A stretch of DNA of 64,000 nt. Source: Adiantum capillus-veneris. Lineage: Eukaryota > Streptophyta > Polypodiopsida > Polypodiales > Pteridaceae. The position numbers and the translations under genes are program-made. Positions 18,985 to 30,720 of the stretch are shown piece after piece; positions within the stretch are counted from its first letter, which is position 1; every line of letters begins with the position of its first letter. The notes below the pieces were generated by a model. That model saw nothing but the letters and a program-made list of their open reading frames with translations, did no database searches and was not told where the DNA came from. The stretch lies in assembly GCA_014529385.2 (NCBI GenBank), contig CM043971.1, positions 25,522,769 through 25,586,768 of the forward strand, read 5' to 3'.

Positions 18985-20876
18985 AAAGGGGAGTAAAGCA
19001 CAAAGCTCTGCAAAAAGCTTCAAACTACTTACAAGACAATGCTTTTGTGAAAAGATCTGCAAGGTTGTCCTTTGTTGGCACATAAGCCAAGCTTATCAGT
19101 CCTGTTGAGAGCCTCTCCTTGACATAGTGGTAATGCACCTCAATGTGCTTTGTGCGAGCATGAAAAATTGGGTTCCTCGCAACTACCAATGCACTCTGAC
19201 TGTGAATATAGATAGTGTTGGCAGTGTCCTATCCAACACCCAATCAGCCATAAGGCATCTGAGCCATACACACTCAATCGTAGATGTGAAGACTACCATG
19301 TACTCAACCTCACAACTCGCAGTGACAATAGTAGGTTTCTTATTTCTCAACCATGATATACATGAACTGCCAAGCATGAAACAAACCACTTGTGGACACT
19401 TGCGTGTCAAAACAACCAGCCCAATTTGAGTCTAAGAAAGCATGTAAGTCTGTCGAAAATGATTCCCCCTTGAGATAAACCAAGCCAGGATGTAAAGTGC
19501 CACTCAAGTAGCCGAAAATCCTCTTGACAGCCTGCCAATGCTTAGACCCTGGGTTATGCATAAATCTGTTGACCTGTGAGACTGCAAACTGAATATCCGG
19601 CCTTGTGTCGCATACATAAAAAAGGCAGCCAACAACAGTTTGGTAAAGAGTGACATCATAAGGATCACCAGCATCATGTGGACATAAATTCAAACCTATT
19701 TCCATGGGAGTGGCAATAGATTTTCAATCGTGAAGTCCAAACTTACATAGCAATGTCTCTATGTAACTTGTCTGACACAAGGCAATACCACCATCAAACT
19801 ACTTAAATTTTATGGGCAAGTAATGATGCAACAACCCCTAATCTTTCATCTTGAAAGTAGCATTCAAATCAGCCTTAAATTCAGCAATATGTGCCTCATT
19901 GGAACCAGTGATCATCAAATCATCCACATAAAGAACAACAATGAGAATTACATTGCCCTCACGCTTGACATACAATGTGCTTTCTGTTTGATTGTTATAA
20001 TTTCCTCGTTTGACCAAATGAATGCCATCTTTCTCATACCAAGCACATGAGATTGATTCAACCCATACAAAGCCGTCTTACATATGCACACTTTGTCCCC
20101 TTGTCCTTTCTTAACAAAACCGTGAGGCTGCGTCACATAAAATTCCTCAAATATGTCACCATTCAAGAAAGAAATAACAATGTCTGACTGATGTACATCT
20201 AAACCAAAATGAGCTGCCAATGCACACAGAAAACGAACAGTAGTCATACGACCAGTGGGAGAAAAAGTTTCTTCATAATGAATGATTTTTTGTTGCGCAT
20301 AGCCTTTTGCAACCTGTCGTGCCTTATGGCAATCAACCTCGTACCATCCGGCTTGCGTTTCAATTTGTAAACCCACTTTGTACCAATGGCCTTTTAGCTA
20401 GGAGGCAAATCACATAAAGTCCATGTGTCATTTTCTATAAGTGCATCATATTCTGATTGCATGGTAGCCATCCAATTTTTTGAATTTTGTGATTCATCAA
20501 AAGACAGAGGTTCCTCAACATCATGTAAGCTAGGCACAACCAAAGCATAACAATCCGATGCATAAGAGGCATGGCGAGAACCTGAACGAGTACGACTAGA
20601 CAAAGGTGTATCCAATTTACTATCACGCAAAGTGTGCACCAACCATTTTGGCATACCTCTAGCCTGCGCATTTTTCGCCCTTTCCTCATCAAGTACATCA
20701 TGTACATCTACATCAGTAATAGACTGATCTATAACATTTTGAAAAACCCCCATAGGTTTTACATTTGCCTCATTCGAATTTACATTCGTACTTCTACCAC
20801 ATGTAAGAGGCAGCAAAGTGTCATAAATGTCATGTGAGCTTACATTACTGTCTCTAGTACCTGACAACAAAGACTA
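18985..20876 (-). pseudogene. Copia-H reverse transcriptase and RNase H
   Basis: - strand. 20870-20394: linker ending in WMATMQSEYDALIENDTW, the start of the copia RT. 20376-19948: RT fingers and palm with VAKGYAQQ, ETFSPTGRMTTVR and SDIVISFLNGDIFEEFYVTQ, then a YVDD active site near 19930. 19705-19340: connection and RNase H start (DTRPDIQFAVSQVNRFM, HAFLDSNWAG). 19330-18990: RNase H end with a RTKHIEVHYHYVKE-like segment. Several stops and frameshifts break it. Confidence 0.85.
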
Positions 20877-21028
20877 AACAGAATCTTCCACAAACATAGC
20901 ATCACGTGAGACCAAAATACGCGTTGTTTGTGGATGGTACAACCTCTATCCTTTGCTTTCATCATTATAACGAACAAAAATATGTTTGATAGCCTTATCA
21001 TTCAATTTTCTGCGCTACGCTTGTGGCA
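20877..21028 (-). pseudogene. Copia-H integrase C-terminal region, downstream piece
   Basis: - strand encodes RRKLNDKAIKHIFVRYNDES and VSRDAMF, the conserved copia segment after the integrase core. It continues the piece at 25029-24925 when gypsy-B1 (21034-24924, TSD CTAAA) is ignored. Confidence 0.8.
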
Positions 21029-21033
21029 CTAAA

Positions 21034-22064
21034 TGTGACGCGACACGGGAGAGCGAAATACACTGATAATGAATAGTACATACACACAAAGTGAATAGAT
21101 GAAATAAGGAGTTTGTATGCATAATAGTTACAAGAAGAGCATAGCTCATTTCATAACCTCTCGAGTACCCCCAAGCTATCTCACTCTCACTCTCAATCAC
21201 AATCTCAATCTTGTGCACAATCTCAATCTCAATCACACTCTCAATCTCAATCTCTTGATGGCAACAACGATCATAATCGGAATCTCAACACGATCACAAT
21301 CCCAATATCATGACACCTTGCACAGATCATGTTTCACACATTCGTTTCGGCATCGTCTACAAAATAGCCAAAAGAACATACTCGTGCAACCAAATCAACA
21401 TGATAATCAAATTCAAAACATCATTTTATACCATCATAAAATAGTATAATCACTTCTTGATTGGATCAACAAAAGAGATATTACTTGTGTATATCTGTTT
21501 GTAAGCTAACCTGTTGCTGCTTGTAGATTATCCTGTTACTGCTAGCAAGTTGTTTCTGTCATAACTTGGGCAAACAAACTCCAAATAAAGACTTCTAGGT
21601 ACTCAAAACAATGGGAATAAGTTTGGTCTACAAGGCATCGCGAACAGAATTGAAAAACAAAAGTCTTTCTTTGGTAAAAAACGCAATTTTTAGGTCGCGA
21701 CTCATAAAAATCCTATTTTTGGGTCTCCACTACTTTTTCAACTTTTTTTTAAGCCTTCCCATGTATTTTAAACTAAAACACATAAATATAAAACGTTGAT
21801 ATTAAAAAAAATCTCAATTTTAACTATGTTTTTATTATACTCTTCATAGACAGACTATGTGTTATTCATTAATCTTTATCAAATATGTCTTTAGTGTATT
21901 ATTTAAAAACAAGATAATATATTTTCTCTCTTAATATCTTAAACTCATTCATATAAGCTCTATCTAATAGACTATTCAACAATCTTTCAAATCGTGCTAA
22001 ACGAAAGATATGGCCTACTACATTCTTTTTTACTTTAAGAACTTTAAAACTTAGTTCTATTACA
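21034..22064 (-). repeat. Gypsy-B1 3' LTR
   Basis: In + sense TGTGACGCGACACGGGAGAG to TAGTTCTATTACA. About 1.03 kb, bounded by TSD CTAAA at 21029-21033 and the polypurine tract beyond 22064. Contains CTCAATC/CACTCTCAATC short tandem repeats near 21185-21260. Confidence 0.9.
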
Positions 22065-23550
22065 TTCTCCCCTTATCAAAATTAACTCTATCCTCAGAGT
22101 TGGAAAGAGGGATTTTCAACATACAAAACATCAAATGCAATCTAAGAGACATCTTTTACATGATACATCTCACTTAACAAAAACTTCAAGAAGAATCCTA
22201 TTTCCAGGCTGTCTATCTCTATAATCAAACTGATTTCTACCTTCATATCTTTTTTTTAGAATAAGATTATCTAAAAAAATCTATTTTGTTGGCATTCTCA
22301 CAAAATTTGATATTTCAAAGAGAAATTTATAGACGCACATAATAATACAAGTTACCCTTATGTGAACAAAATTTCCTCTCAAACATCCCTCCCACATGAG
22401 AATTTAGATAAAAGATATAATGCTAGAGTAGAAACTCATTATTTACTTCATGTCTTTTCAACTTCATAAATTCACATGCCACAACCCTCTCCTCTTGACA
22501 TAAGACACATCCCGTTTGTTCCCCCCTTGCATCACATGTTAGCACAAAAGGTTTTCCAAGTTTTGAAATTTCTAAAATATAATTTTCAGGCACCCTTGCT
22601 TTCAATGTTTCAAATGAAATTTTAAAACTATCTCCTTCCTTAATTCTGATCTGGTCGTATCCAGATCAAAGGTCAAACTTTGAAAATACTTGTGCACCGA
22701 TAAGTTGACTCATCAGCTCATCGATGTGCGAAAGGAGATATTTATTTTTAAAGGTTCGTTTATTAAGGCCCATGTCATCAATGCATAGTCTAAAAGTCCC
22801 ATCCTTCTTCCTCTAGAAAAGAACAGGGCTGTCCCAAGGAGATATATAAGACCTGATTAACGCCTTCTTTTTAACAAGTCCTTTAGTTCGAGTTTAAGTT
22901 CCTTAAGTTAATCTATTTTGAATATGTAAGGAGTTCAAGAGTACGATTCAGATTGTGGATATAGACATATCCCATGGTCTAGTGATTTAGGAGGAGGCAT
23001 ACATAGCAGGTTATCATCTAGAAGCTTTTCTACATACAATCATTTTTAATCTTGTTTTTCTTAGGTTCATCTTTTAACTCATTTGTAAAATTTATAAAAG
23101 TCTCATACTCTTGTCTAAGTCACCTACAATCCATCAAAAGATGATTTTTAGTTATCTAATTAATGCGAATAATTACTTCATGCATACCTATGTCTAATGA
23201 CATAAAATTTTCTCGATGATTTTGACCATTCAAAGAAAAAGACAGATTTTTAATTAGTTCTTTTGTGAACCTTTTAATATCATCAGTCAAGACCACAAGT
23301 CTTTTAATTTCTCAATTTAATTTCTCAATTTAATTTCTCAATCAATTCAAAGCACAAGAAGTCATGTGTACTATACAAATCAATTAAGAAATTCAATTTA
23401 AGGTTTTTGATTTTAAGCATAAACTTAATCACAAAAGCTTTCAAATGATGTACCCAAGACATAAAGCATCACAAAGAAGGGATAGATGACTAACCTTTAT
23501 CATCCGCATCGCCAAAAGTCTCCAATTGAGCCATCTTGCTACGTATTATC
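22065..23550 (-). pseudogene. Gypsy-B1 pol remnants
   Basis: - strand. Small matches to a chromovirus-like pol: the segment before RT (22990-22870), an RT start around 22860-22640, then a jump to RNase H with KPFVLTCDARGEQTGCVL (22605-22423). The RT palm with its DD motif is absent, as are integrase core residues. Numerous stops. The order matches gypsy-C pol with large deletions. Confidence 0.7.
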
Positions 23551-23860
23551 TTATCGGTCACCTTGCTTGAGCATTCGAAAGTCTGGTGGTCTTGTTCTTG
23601 ATATTGAAAGCATAATCCAAATCTTTTAGTTCTTCAATCCACGCATCTAAATCTTCAGATATCTTTCTTATGCCATCAAACTCTTTAAGCTTAGACTTTG
23701 TTAAGAATGATTTGGTTGTCGCTTCTCCCGTATCGTCATCCTCATCATCGTCATCGATCATTTTTTTTTCACTGCTTCTTCTTTGATCGTTTACCTCCAC
23801 TTTCATCTTCTTCTTTCTTCAATCGTTTCTCGTATACTTTCATCGATGTTGCATAATCAA
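23551..23860 (-). pseudogene. Gypsy-B1 gag N-terminal remnant
   Basis: - strand encodes an acidic run then KSKLKEFDGIRKISEDLDAW, equivalent to the gypsy-C gag segment with NEFDGIEKIGEDLEAW. It is cut short after about 80 codons, without a capsid core or CCHC knuckle. Confidence 0.75.
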
Positions 23861-23878
23861 AACTACTATGATACCACT

Positions 23879-24924
23879 TGTGATGCGACACGGGAGAGCG
23901 AAATACATTGATAATGAAAAGTACAGAGCACATAGAGTGAATAGATGAAATAAGGAGTTTGTATGCATAATAGTTATAAGAAGAGCATAGCTCATTTCAT
24001 AACCTCCCGACCACCCCCAAGCTATCTCAATCTCATTCTCAATCACACTCTCACTCTCAATCACAATCTCAATCTTGTGCACGATCTCAATCTCAATCAC
24101 ACTCTCTATCAAACTCTCAATCTCAATCTCTTGATGACAACAACAATCATAATCAGAATCGCAACACGATCACAATCCCAATATCATGACACCTTGCAGA
24201 GATCATGTTTCACACATTGGTTTCGGTCTCGTCTACAAAATAGCCAAAAGAACATACTCGTGCAACCAAATCAACATGATAATCAAATTCAAAACATCAT
24301 TTTATACCATCATAAAAGAGCATAATCACTTCTTGATTGGATCAACAAAAGAGATATTACTTGTGTATATCTGTTTGTAAGCTAACCTGTTGCTGCTTGT
24401 AGATTATCCTGTTACTGTTAGCAAATTGTTTCTATCATACCTTGGACAAACAAACTCAGAATATAGACTTCCAGGTACTCAAAACAACGGGAATAAGTCT
24501 GGTCTACAAGGCATCGCAAAAAGAGTCTTTCTTTGGCTGAAAACGCAATTTTTAGGTCGCGACTCATAAAAACCTATTTTTGGGTCTCCACTACTTTTTC
24601 AACTTATTTTAAGCCTTTCCATGCATTTTAAGCTAAAACACATAAATATAAAACATTGATATTAATAATTTTTTTAATTTAAACTACGTTTTTATTATAC
24701 TATTCATAGACAGACTATCTGTTATTCATCAATCTTTATCAAATATGTCTTTAGTGTATTATTTAAAAAGAAGATAATATATTTTCTCTCTTAATATCTT
24801 ACACTCATTCATATAAGCTCTATCTAATAGACTATTCAACAATCTTTCAAATCATGCTAAACGAAAGATATGGCCTACTATATTCTTTTTGACTTTAAGA
24901 ACTTCAAAAATTAGTTCTATTACA
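23879..24924 (-). repeat. Gypsy-B1 5' LTR
   Basis: TGTGATGCGACACGGG to TCTATTACA, 1046 bp, followed by TSD CTAAA (24925-24929). The adjacent primer site lies on the - strand at about 23876-23865. Confidence 0.9.
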
Positions 24925-25034
24925 CTAAATCATAAGCCAAACAACCAAAAACAAGTATGTGCTCAAAAGATGGCTTTCTATCATGACATGCTTCATATGG
25001 AGTCATAGATTACAACGCTTTTGTAGGACACCTA
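24925..25034 (-). pseudogene. Copia-H integrase C-terminal region, upstream piece
   Basis: - strand encodes TPYEACHDRKPSFEHILVFG, a conserved copia integrase segment. It lies between two inserted elements, gypsy-B1 and the non-coding LTR element. Confidence 0.85.
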
Positions 25035-25187
25035 TGTTGAGAGAGAAAGAGAGCACAAAAATAGAACCCCAAAGTGTGTTGAATGCACACATGAGATGAT
25101 TTATATATAGAGGGGACTTGGGTGCTATATATAAAGAAGCTATATATGTAATCCATATATTGAGTAGCTTCACATATAAGCTCAACA
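25035..25187 (-). repeat. LARD-1 outer copy 3' LTR
   Basis: 153 bp, TGTTGAGAGAGAAAG to CATATAAGCTCAACA, next to the polypurine tract (25188-25198 in inverse). Confidence 0.85.
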
Positions 25188-25264
25188 CCCCCGCTCAAAT
25201 AAGGGTCCCTAATTGTAGATGAAAAAACCCTTGGGGGATCAAGGAAAAAACCTAGAGCTCTATA

Positions 25265-25404
25265 TGTTGAGCTTATATGTGAAGCTACTCAATATATGGC
25301 TTCTCTATATATGGCACCCAGGTCCCCTCTATATATACATCATCTCATGTGTGTATTCTACACACTTTGGGGTTCTACTTCTGTGTTCTCTCCTTCTCTC
25401 AACA
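25265..25404 (+). repeat. LARD-1 inner copy 5' LTR
   Basis: 140 bp, TGTTGAGCTTATATG to CTTCTCTCAACA, directly followed by the primer site. TATA-like CTCTATATATACATC lies near 25325. Confidence 0.92.
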
Positions 25405-25429
25405 TGGTATCAGAGCAGTACGTTTTTGT

Positions 25430-26500
25430 TTTCGATTTTTCTCATGATCAAAATCGATTTTGCAGAAACTACCCGTCAAAGGGATCGGAATCGATGTGGT
25501 TTACAACTTTGCAGAAGGAAGTTTCTTCAAATTCTGCACCGATTTTGAGTTATCTTTTACGGACTGCGTACATACATGAAAAACAGCTTTTGCGTTTTGT
25601 TTTTGATTTTTCTGCTAATTGGAAACGATTTTGCAGAAACTACCTGCGTGAGAGACCGGAATTGATGTGGTCTACAACTTTGCAGAAGGAAGTTTTTTCA
25701 AATTCTGCACTGATTTTGAGTTATCGTTCGCGGACTGCGTACATACCTAAAAAGCAACTTCCGCTTTTTGTTTTTGATTTTTCTGCTAATTGGAAACGAT
25801 TTTGCAGAAACTACCCGTCTAGGAGACCGGAATCGATGTGGTCTACAACTTTGCAGAAGGAAGTGTTTTCAAATTCTGCACCGATTTTGAGTTATCGTTC
25901 GCGGACTGCGTACATACCTGAAAAGCAACTTTCTCTTTTTGTTTTTAATTTTTTTTGCTATTTGAAAACGATTTTGCAGAAACTACTCGCGAAGGAGACC
26001 GGAATGGATGTGGTCTACAACTTTGCAGAAGGAAGTGTTTTCAAATTCTGCACCGATTTTGAGTTATCGTTCGCGGACTGCGTACATACCTGAAAAGAAA
26101 CTTTCGCTTTTTGCTTATGATTTTTTTGCTAATTGAAAACGATTTTGCAGAAACTACCCACTAGGGAGACCGGAATGGATGTGGTCTACAACTTTGCAGA
26201 AGGAAGTGTTTTCAAATTCTGCACCGATTTTGAGTTATCGTTCGCGGACTGCGTACATACATAAAAAGCAATTTCCGTTTTTTGTTTTTTATTTTTCTGC
26301 TTATTGAAAACGATTTTGCAGAAACTACCCACGTGAGAGACCGGAATCGATGTGTTCTACAACTTTGCAGAAGAAACTACCCGCTATGAGAGACCGGAAT
26401 CGATGTGGTCTATAACTTTGCAGAAGGAAGTTTCTCTAAATTCTGCACCGATTTTGGGTTATCGTCTCGGACTGCGAATATGTTTGAAAATCAAAATTTT
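25430..26500 (+). repeat. 171-bp tandem repeats in LARD-1
   Basis: The landmark CGATTTTGCAGAAACTACC recurs at about 25455, 25625, 25796, 25969, 26140 and 26311, giving a 170-173 bp period; a partial copy follows near 26366. The period is a multiple of three, so a frame from 25296 stays open for 265 codons with a repeated unit such as TTLQKEVFSNSAPILSY. The outer copy has about four inverted units at 29530-30165. Confidence 0.9.
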
Positions 26501-26754
26501 ACTTTTTGCTTTTGATTTTTCTCATAATTGAAAACTTCTCAATTATATTTTTCTTCATCAATCATATATTTGTTACTGACGTAACTTTGCTGCAGAAGCC
26601 AGTTACATATCGTTCCGATTCAGTCGAGCCGTTGATGATCGTCCAAATTCTATCGAGCTACTGTTGGTACATGATCTTTTGTTATATGATATACTCGTTC
26701 ATTGATTCTCGTATAATTATTCTTTTAGAGATACAGTTTACGTCGTTTTATTGA

Positions 26755-27270
26755 TAATTTCTCATTGATACCATAGTGATTTTGATGGTACCATGATGAT
26801 GTTTTGTTAATACTTTGGTCATGGTGATTTTCGTTGATACCATGATGATATGTCATTGATACCATGGTTATTCTCGGTGGTGCCATGATGATATTTCATT
26901 GATACCATGGTTATTCTCGGTGATGCCATGATGATGTTTCATTGATACCATGGTTATTCTCGGTGATGCCATGATGTTGTTTCGTTGATTCCATGGTGAT
27001 TTTTGTTGATACCATGATGATGTTTTGTTGATACCATGGTTATTCTCGGTGATACCATGATGTTGTTTCGTTGATACCATGGTTATTCTCGGTGATGCCA
27101 TGATGATGTTTCGTTGATACCATGGTTATTCTCGGTGATGCCATAATGTTGTTTCGTTGATACAATGATTATTCTTGGTGATATCATGATGCTTTTCGTT
27201 GATACCATGGTCGTTTATTCATTTTTATTGATATAATGATGATATTTTGTTAATACTTTGATGGTATTCA
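26755..27270 (+). repeat. ATACCATGGT/GATACCATGATG minisatellite
   Basis: About a dozen units similar to GTTGATACCATGGTTATTCTC and GGTGATACCATGATGATG alternate, giving a roughly 43-bp higher unit. The outer copy carries the inverse at 28620-29110. The stretch 27271-27910 has no gene. Confidence 0.85.
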
Positions 27271-27921
27271 TTGATCACTACATTGATAAATGTTGTTTTA
27301 TGTAGTATATACACATATCATTTGTATCACGTAATCACACATTTTGTACTTTTACGTTTATACTTTATGTACCATATGTTGTCGTGCGTATATATGTCGT
27401 CAAAAGAGTGGCGTCGCGAACCATCTCTTATGGCATTGTGAACGTAATTATTTCATTAACGATGCTAATAATTTTCATAACATGTTCTTTTTGGAGTCTA
27501 TGATCTATGTAGGATTGATCAAAGAATTGATTTTATGAAGACAAACTTGGTGACAATAAAAGATTTATGAAGATATGTTTGGTGATGCCATATTGATGAC
27601 AACATGAAGACATGTTTGGTGATGCGATATTGATGACAAGCTACACAGCAGATTCACGGAGACACTTTTGATTACAAGCTAATCGATAGCTTTTATACCT
27701 CTTTATTGAACCTTTGTATTCATTATTGTATTTGATAGGATAGGAGTAATGTAACTCCTCATAAAACATTCATTGTAAAAGGAGTGATGTAGCTCCTCGT
27801 AAACATTTGTATATTTAATGATTTTTAATATAACGGTGGGTGTATATAGAGCTGTGGGTTTTTCCCTTGATCCCCCAAGGGTTTTTTCATCCACAGTTAG
27901 GGACCCTTATTTGAGCGGGGG

Positions 27922-28061
27922 TGTTGAGCTTATATGTGAAGCTACTCAATATATGGTTTCTCTATATATGGCACCCAGGTCCCCTCTATATATACATCAT
28001 CTCATGTGTGTATTCTACACACTTTGGGGTTCTACTTCTGTGTTCTCTCCTTCTCTCAACA
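27922..28061 (+). repeat. LARD-1 inner copy 3' LTR
   Basis: Identical to 25265-25404 apart from one C/T difference (GGCTTC versus GGTTTC). Followed by TSD CTATA. Confidence 0.92.
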
Positions 28062-30170
28062 CTATATACACCCACCGTTATATTATAAAAATCATTGAAT
28101 GCACAAATGTTCATGAGGAGCTACATCACTCCTTTTACAATGAATACTTTATGAGGAGTTACAACACTCCTATCCTAGCAAATACAATAATGAATACAAA
28201 GGTTCAATATAGAGGTGTAAAGGATATCGATTAGCTCATGATCAGAAGTATCTCCGTGAATCTGCTGTAGCTTGTCATCAATATAGCATCACCAAACATG
28301 TCTTCATATTGTCATCAATATGGCATCACCAAATATGTCTTCATAAATCTTTTATTGTCGCCAAGTTTCTCTTCATGAAATCAAATCTTTGATCAATCCT
28401 ACATAGATCATAGACTCAAGAAACATAGTCATGAAAATTTTAGCATCGTTAGTGAAATAATTACATTCACAATGTCATAAGAGATGGTTCACGACGCCAC
28501 TCTTTTGACAGCATATATACACACGGTAACATATGTGTACATAAAGTATGAACGTAAAAGTATACGATGTGTGATTACGTGATGTAAATGACATGTGTGT
28601 ATACTACATAAAACGACATTTATCAACGTAGTGGTATCAAAGAATATCATCATAATATTAACAAAACATCATCATTGTATTAATGAAAATGACTAAATCA
28701 TCATGGTATCAACAAAAAGCATTATGTTATCACCGAGAATAATCATTGTATCAGCCAAACGATATCATGGTATCACCGAGAATAACCATGGTATTAACAA
28801 AACAATATCATGGTATCACCAAGAATAACGATGGTATCAATGAAAAAACATCATGGTATCACCGAGAATAACCATGATATCAACGAAACAACGTCATGGT
28901 ATCACCGAGAATAACCATGGTATCAATGAAACAACATCATGGTATCACCAAGAATAACCATGGTATCAACAAAACAACATCATGGTATCACCGAGAATAA
29001 CCATGATATCAACGAAATATCATCATGGTATCAACGAAAATCACCATGACCAAAGTATTAACAAAACATCATCATGATACCATCAAAATCACTATGGTAT
29101 CAAAGAGAGATTATCAATGAAACAATGTAAACTATATCTCTAGAAGAATAATTATACCAGAATCAATGACCGAATATATCATATAGCAAAAGATTATATA
29201 CCATCAGTAGCTCGACGAAATTTAGACGATCATCAACGGCTCAACTAAATCGGAACGATATTCATGACAGATCTCCATGAACATATCTATAGACATTTGA
29301 TATCTGGAAACATAGGTATCCAAGAAGAAATCATCAGTAAATGTCTGAGAACATATTAGAAAGCTTGAAATAGTATAGACTTTTGAGAACATATATCTAC
29401 AACAATGATTCGATTTGTAACTGTCTTCTGCAACAAAGTTATGTCAGTAACAAATATATGATTAATGAAGATAAAAATATAATTGATAAATTTTTAATTA
29501 AGAGGAAAATCAAAAGCAAAAAGTAAAATTTTCTTTTCAGACATGTTCGTAGTCTGGGAACGACAACTCAAAATTGGTGCAGAATTTAGAGAAAGTTTCT
29601 TCTACACAGTTGTAGATCACATCGATTCCGGTGGCTCATGAGGGCTATTTCTGTAAAATCGTTTTCAATTAGGAGTAAAATAAAAAGCAAAAAGCAAAAG
29701 TTGTTTTTCAGACATGTTCGCAGTTTGCGAACGATAACTCAAAATCGGTGCTGAATTTGAAAAAAAGTTTCTTCTGCAAAGTTGTAGACCACATCAATTT
29801 CTATGGTCGTGCGGGCCGTTTCTGCAAAAATGTTTTCAATTATGAAGAAAATCAAAATCAAAAAGCAAAAGTTGCTTTTCAAACATGTTCGCAGTCTATG
29901 AACGATAACTCGAAATCGGTGCAGAATTTGAATTGTTTCTGCCAAATCATTTTAACTTAGCAGAAAAATCAAAAGCAAAAAGCAAAACTTGCTTTTTATG
30001 CATGTTCGCAGTCTGTGAACAATAACTCAAAATCGGTGTAAAATTTGGAGAAAGTTTTTTCTGCAAAGTTGTAGACCACATCAATTCCAGTGGCTTTCGC
30101 GATCTATTTCCGCAAAAACGTTTTCAATTAGGAGGAAAAACAAAAACAAAAATGTTCTGCTCTTATACCA
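28062..30170 (-). repeat. LARD-1 outer copy interior (inverted relative to inner copy)
   Basis: Sequence is the inverse of the inner copy's interior: TATACACCCACCGTTATA at 28065 mirrors 27830, the minisatellite lies at 28620-29110 and the 171-bp units at 29530-30165. It has fewer 171-bp units than the inner copy. No coding domain. Confidence 0.85.
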
Positions 30171-30321
30171 TGTTGAGAGAGAAAGAGAGCACATAAATAC
30201 AACCCAAAGTGTGTTGAATGCACACATGAGATGATGTATATATAGAGGGGACCTGGGTGCATAGATAGACAATCTATATATGTAATCCATATATTGAGTA
30301 GCTTCACATATAAGCTCAACA
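30171..30321 (-). repeat. LARD-1 outer copy 5' LTR
   Basis: TGTTGAGAGAGAAAG to AAGCTCAACA, 151 bp. On the - strand it is followed by the primer site TGGTATAAGAGC (30170-30159). Confidence 0.85.
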
Positions 30322-30326
30322 ATCTA

Positions 30327-30720
30327 TTGAGTACATAAGTGGCCCACATGACAGCCTTGAGCCAAAAAACGAATGTGGTAAAGCTTGACTCTTGACCATA
30401 CATCTTGCCATTTTCGTAAGAGATCGATCTGCTTTTTCTCTTAGAAACACCATTTTGCTGATCATGCATATACAACATTGTACATTGGTGTTTTATCCCA
30501 CAACTAGCCAGAAATGCATTAAATTCATGAGACAAATACTCCCCCCATTGATCGAAACGGAGGGTGCCAATAATATATTTTGAAACATTTTTAGCCATAG
30601 CAAGAAATTGCTTGAAGCACATAAACACTTCAGACATAGCTTTCAACGGATATACCCACGCATGCTTGGAGTAGTCATAAATGAAACTCACAAAGTACAA
30701 GTAATTTCCTAAGGAAGGAG
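30327..30720 (-). pseudogene. Copia-H integrase catalytic core
   Basis: - strand encodes YFVSFIYDYSKHAWVYPLKA, LRFDQWGEYLSHEF (second Asp region) and QQNGVSKRKSRS, where the catalytic Glu is Lys (codon on plus bases 30440-30442). It ends ATYVLNR, continued at 25029 after the LARD-1 insertion. Confidence 0.88.

Larger units (their letters stand above)
21034..24924 (-). mobile_element. Gypsy-B1: deleted Ty3/gypsy element with two LTRs
   Basis: Two LTRs (21034-22064, 23879-24924) start TGTGAYGCGACACGGG in + sense and end TTACA. The element is flanked by TSD CTAAA at 21029-21033 and 24925-24929. On the - strand the primer site (TGGTATCATAG) follows the 5' LTR and a GGGGAGAA polypurine tract precedes the 3' LTR. 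The internal region is only about 1.8 kb: a gag N-terminus, short RT pieces and an RNase H start, all with stops. It lies in copia-H integrase. The same deletions occur in the 30721-37786 array. Confidence 0.9.
25265..28061 (+). mobile_element. LARD-1 inner copy: young non-coding LTR element
   Basis: LTRs 25265-25404 and 27922-28061 are both 140 bp and differ at one base. Target duplication CTATA at 25260-25264 and 28062-28066 is exact. Primer site TGGTATCAGAGC at 25405-25416; polypurine tract TTGAGCGGGGG at 27911-27921. The 2.5-kb interior holds about six 171-bp repeats and a roughly 43-bp minisatellite, with no gag or pol. It landed in the outer copy of its own family, making a large inverted structure. 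Confidence 0.93.
25035..30321 (-). mobile_element. LARD-1 outer copy: non-coding LTR element, itself split by a sibling
   Basis: LTRs at 25035-25187 and 30171-30321 (TGTTGAGAGAG...GCTCAACA in + sense) differ at about ten sites. Target duplication ACCTA (25030-25034) / ATCTA (30322-30326) has one change. On the - strand the primer site TGGTATAAGAGC follows the 5' LTR at 30170, and a TTGAGCGGGGG polypurine tract precedes the 3' LTR. No protein domain is visible. The inner sibling (25265-28061) is inserted in the opposite direction. LTR and polypurine region resemble copia-E, suggesting copia enzymes mobilise it. Confidence 0.85.

Noticed and set aside
26868-27101. - strand repetitive His/Asn/Gly-rich peptide
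   Set aside because: Translation of the 43-bp minisatellite; no start or conservation supports it.
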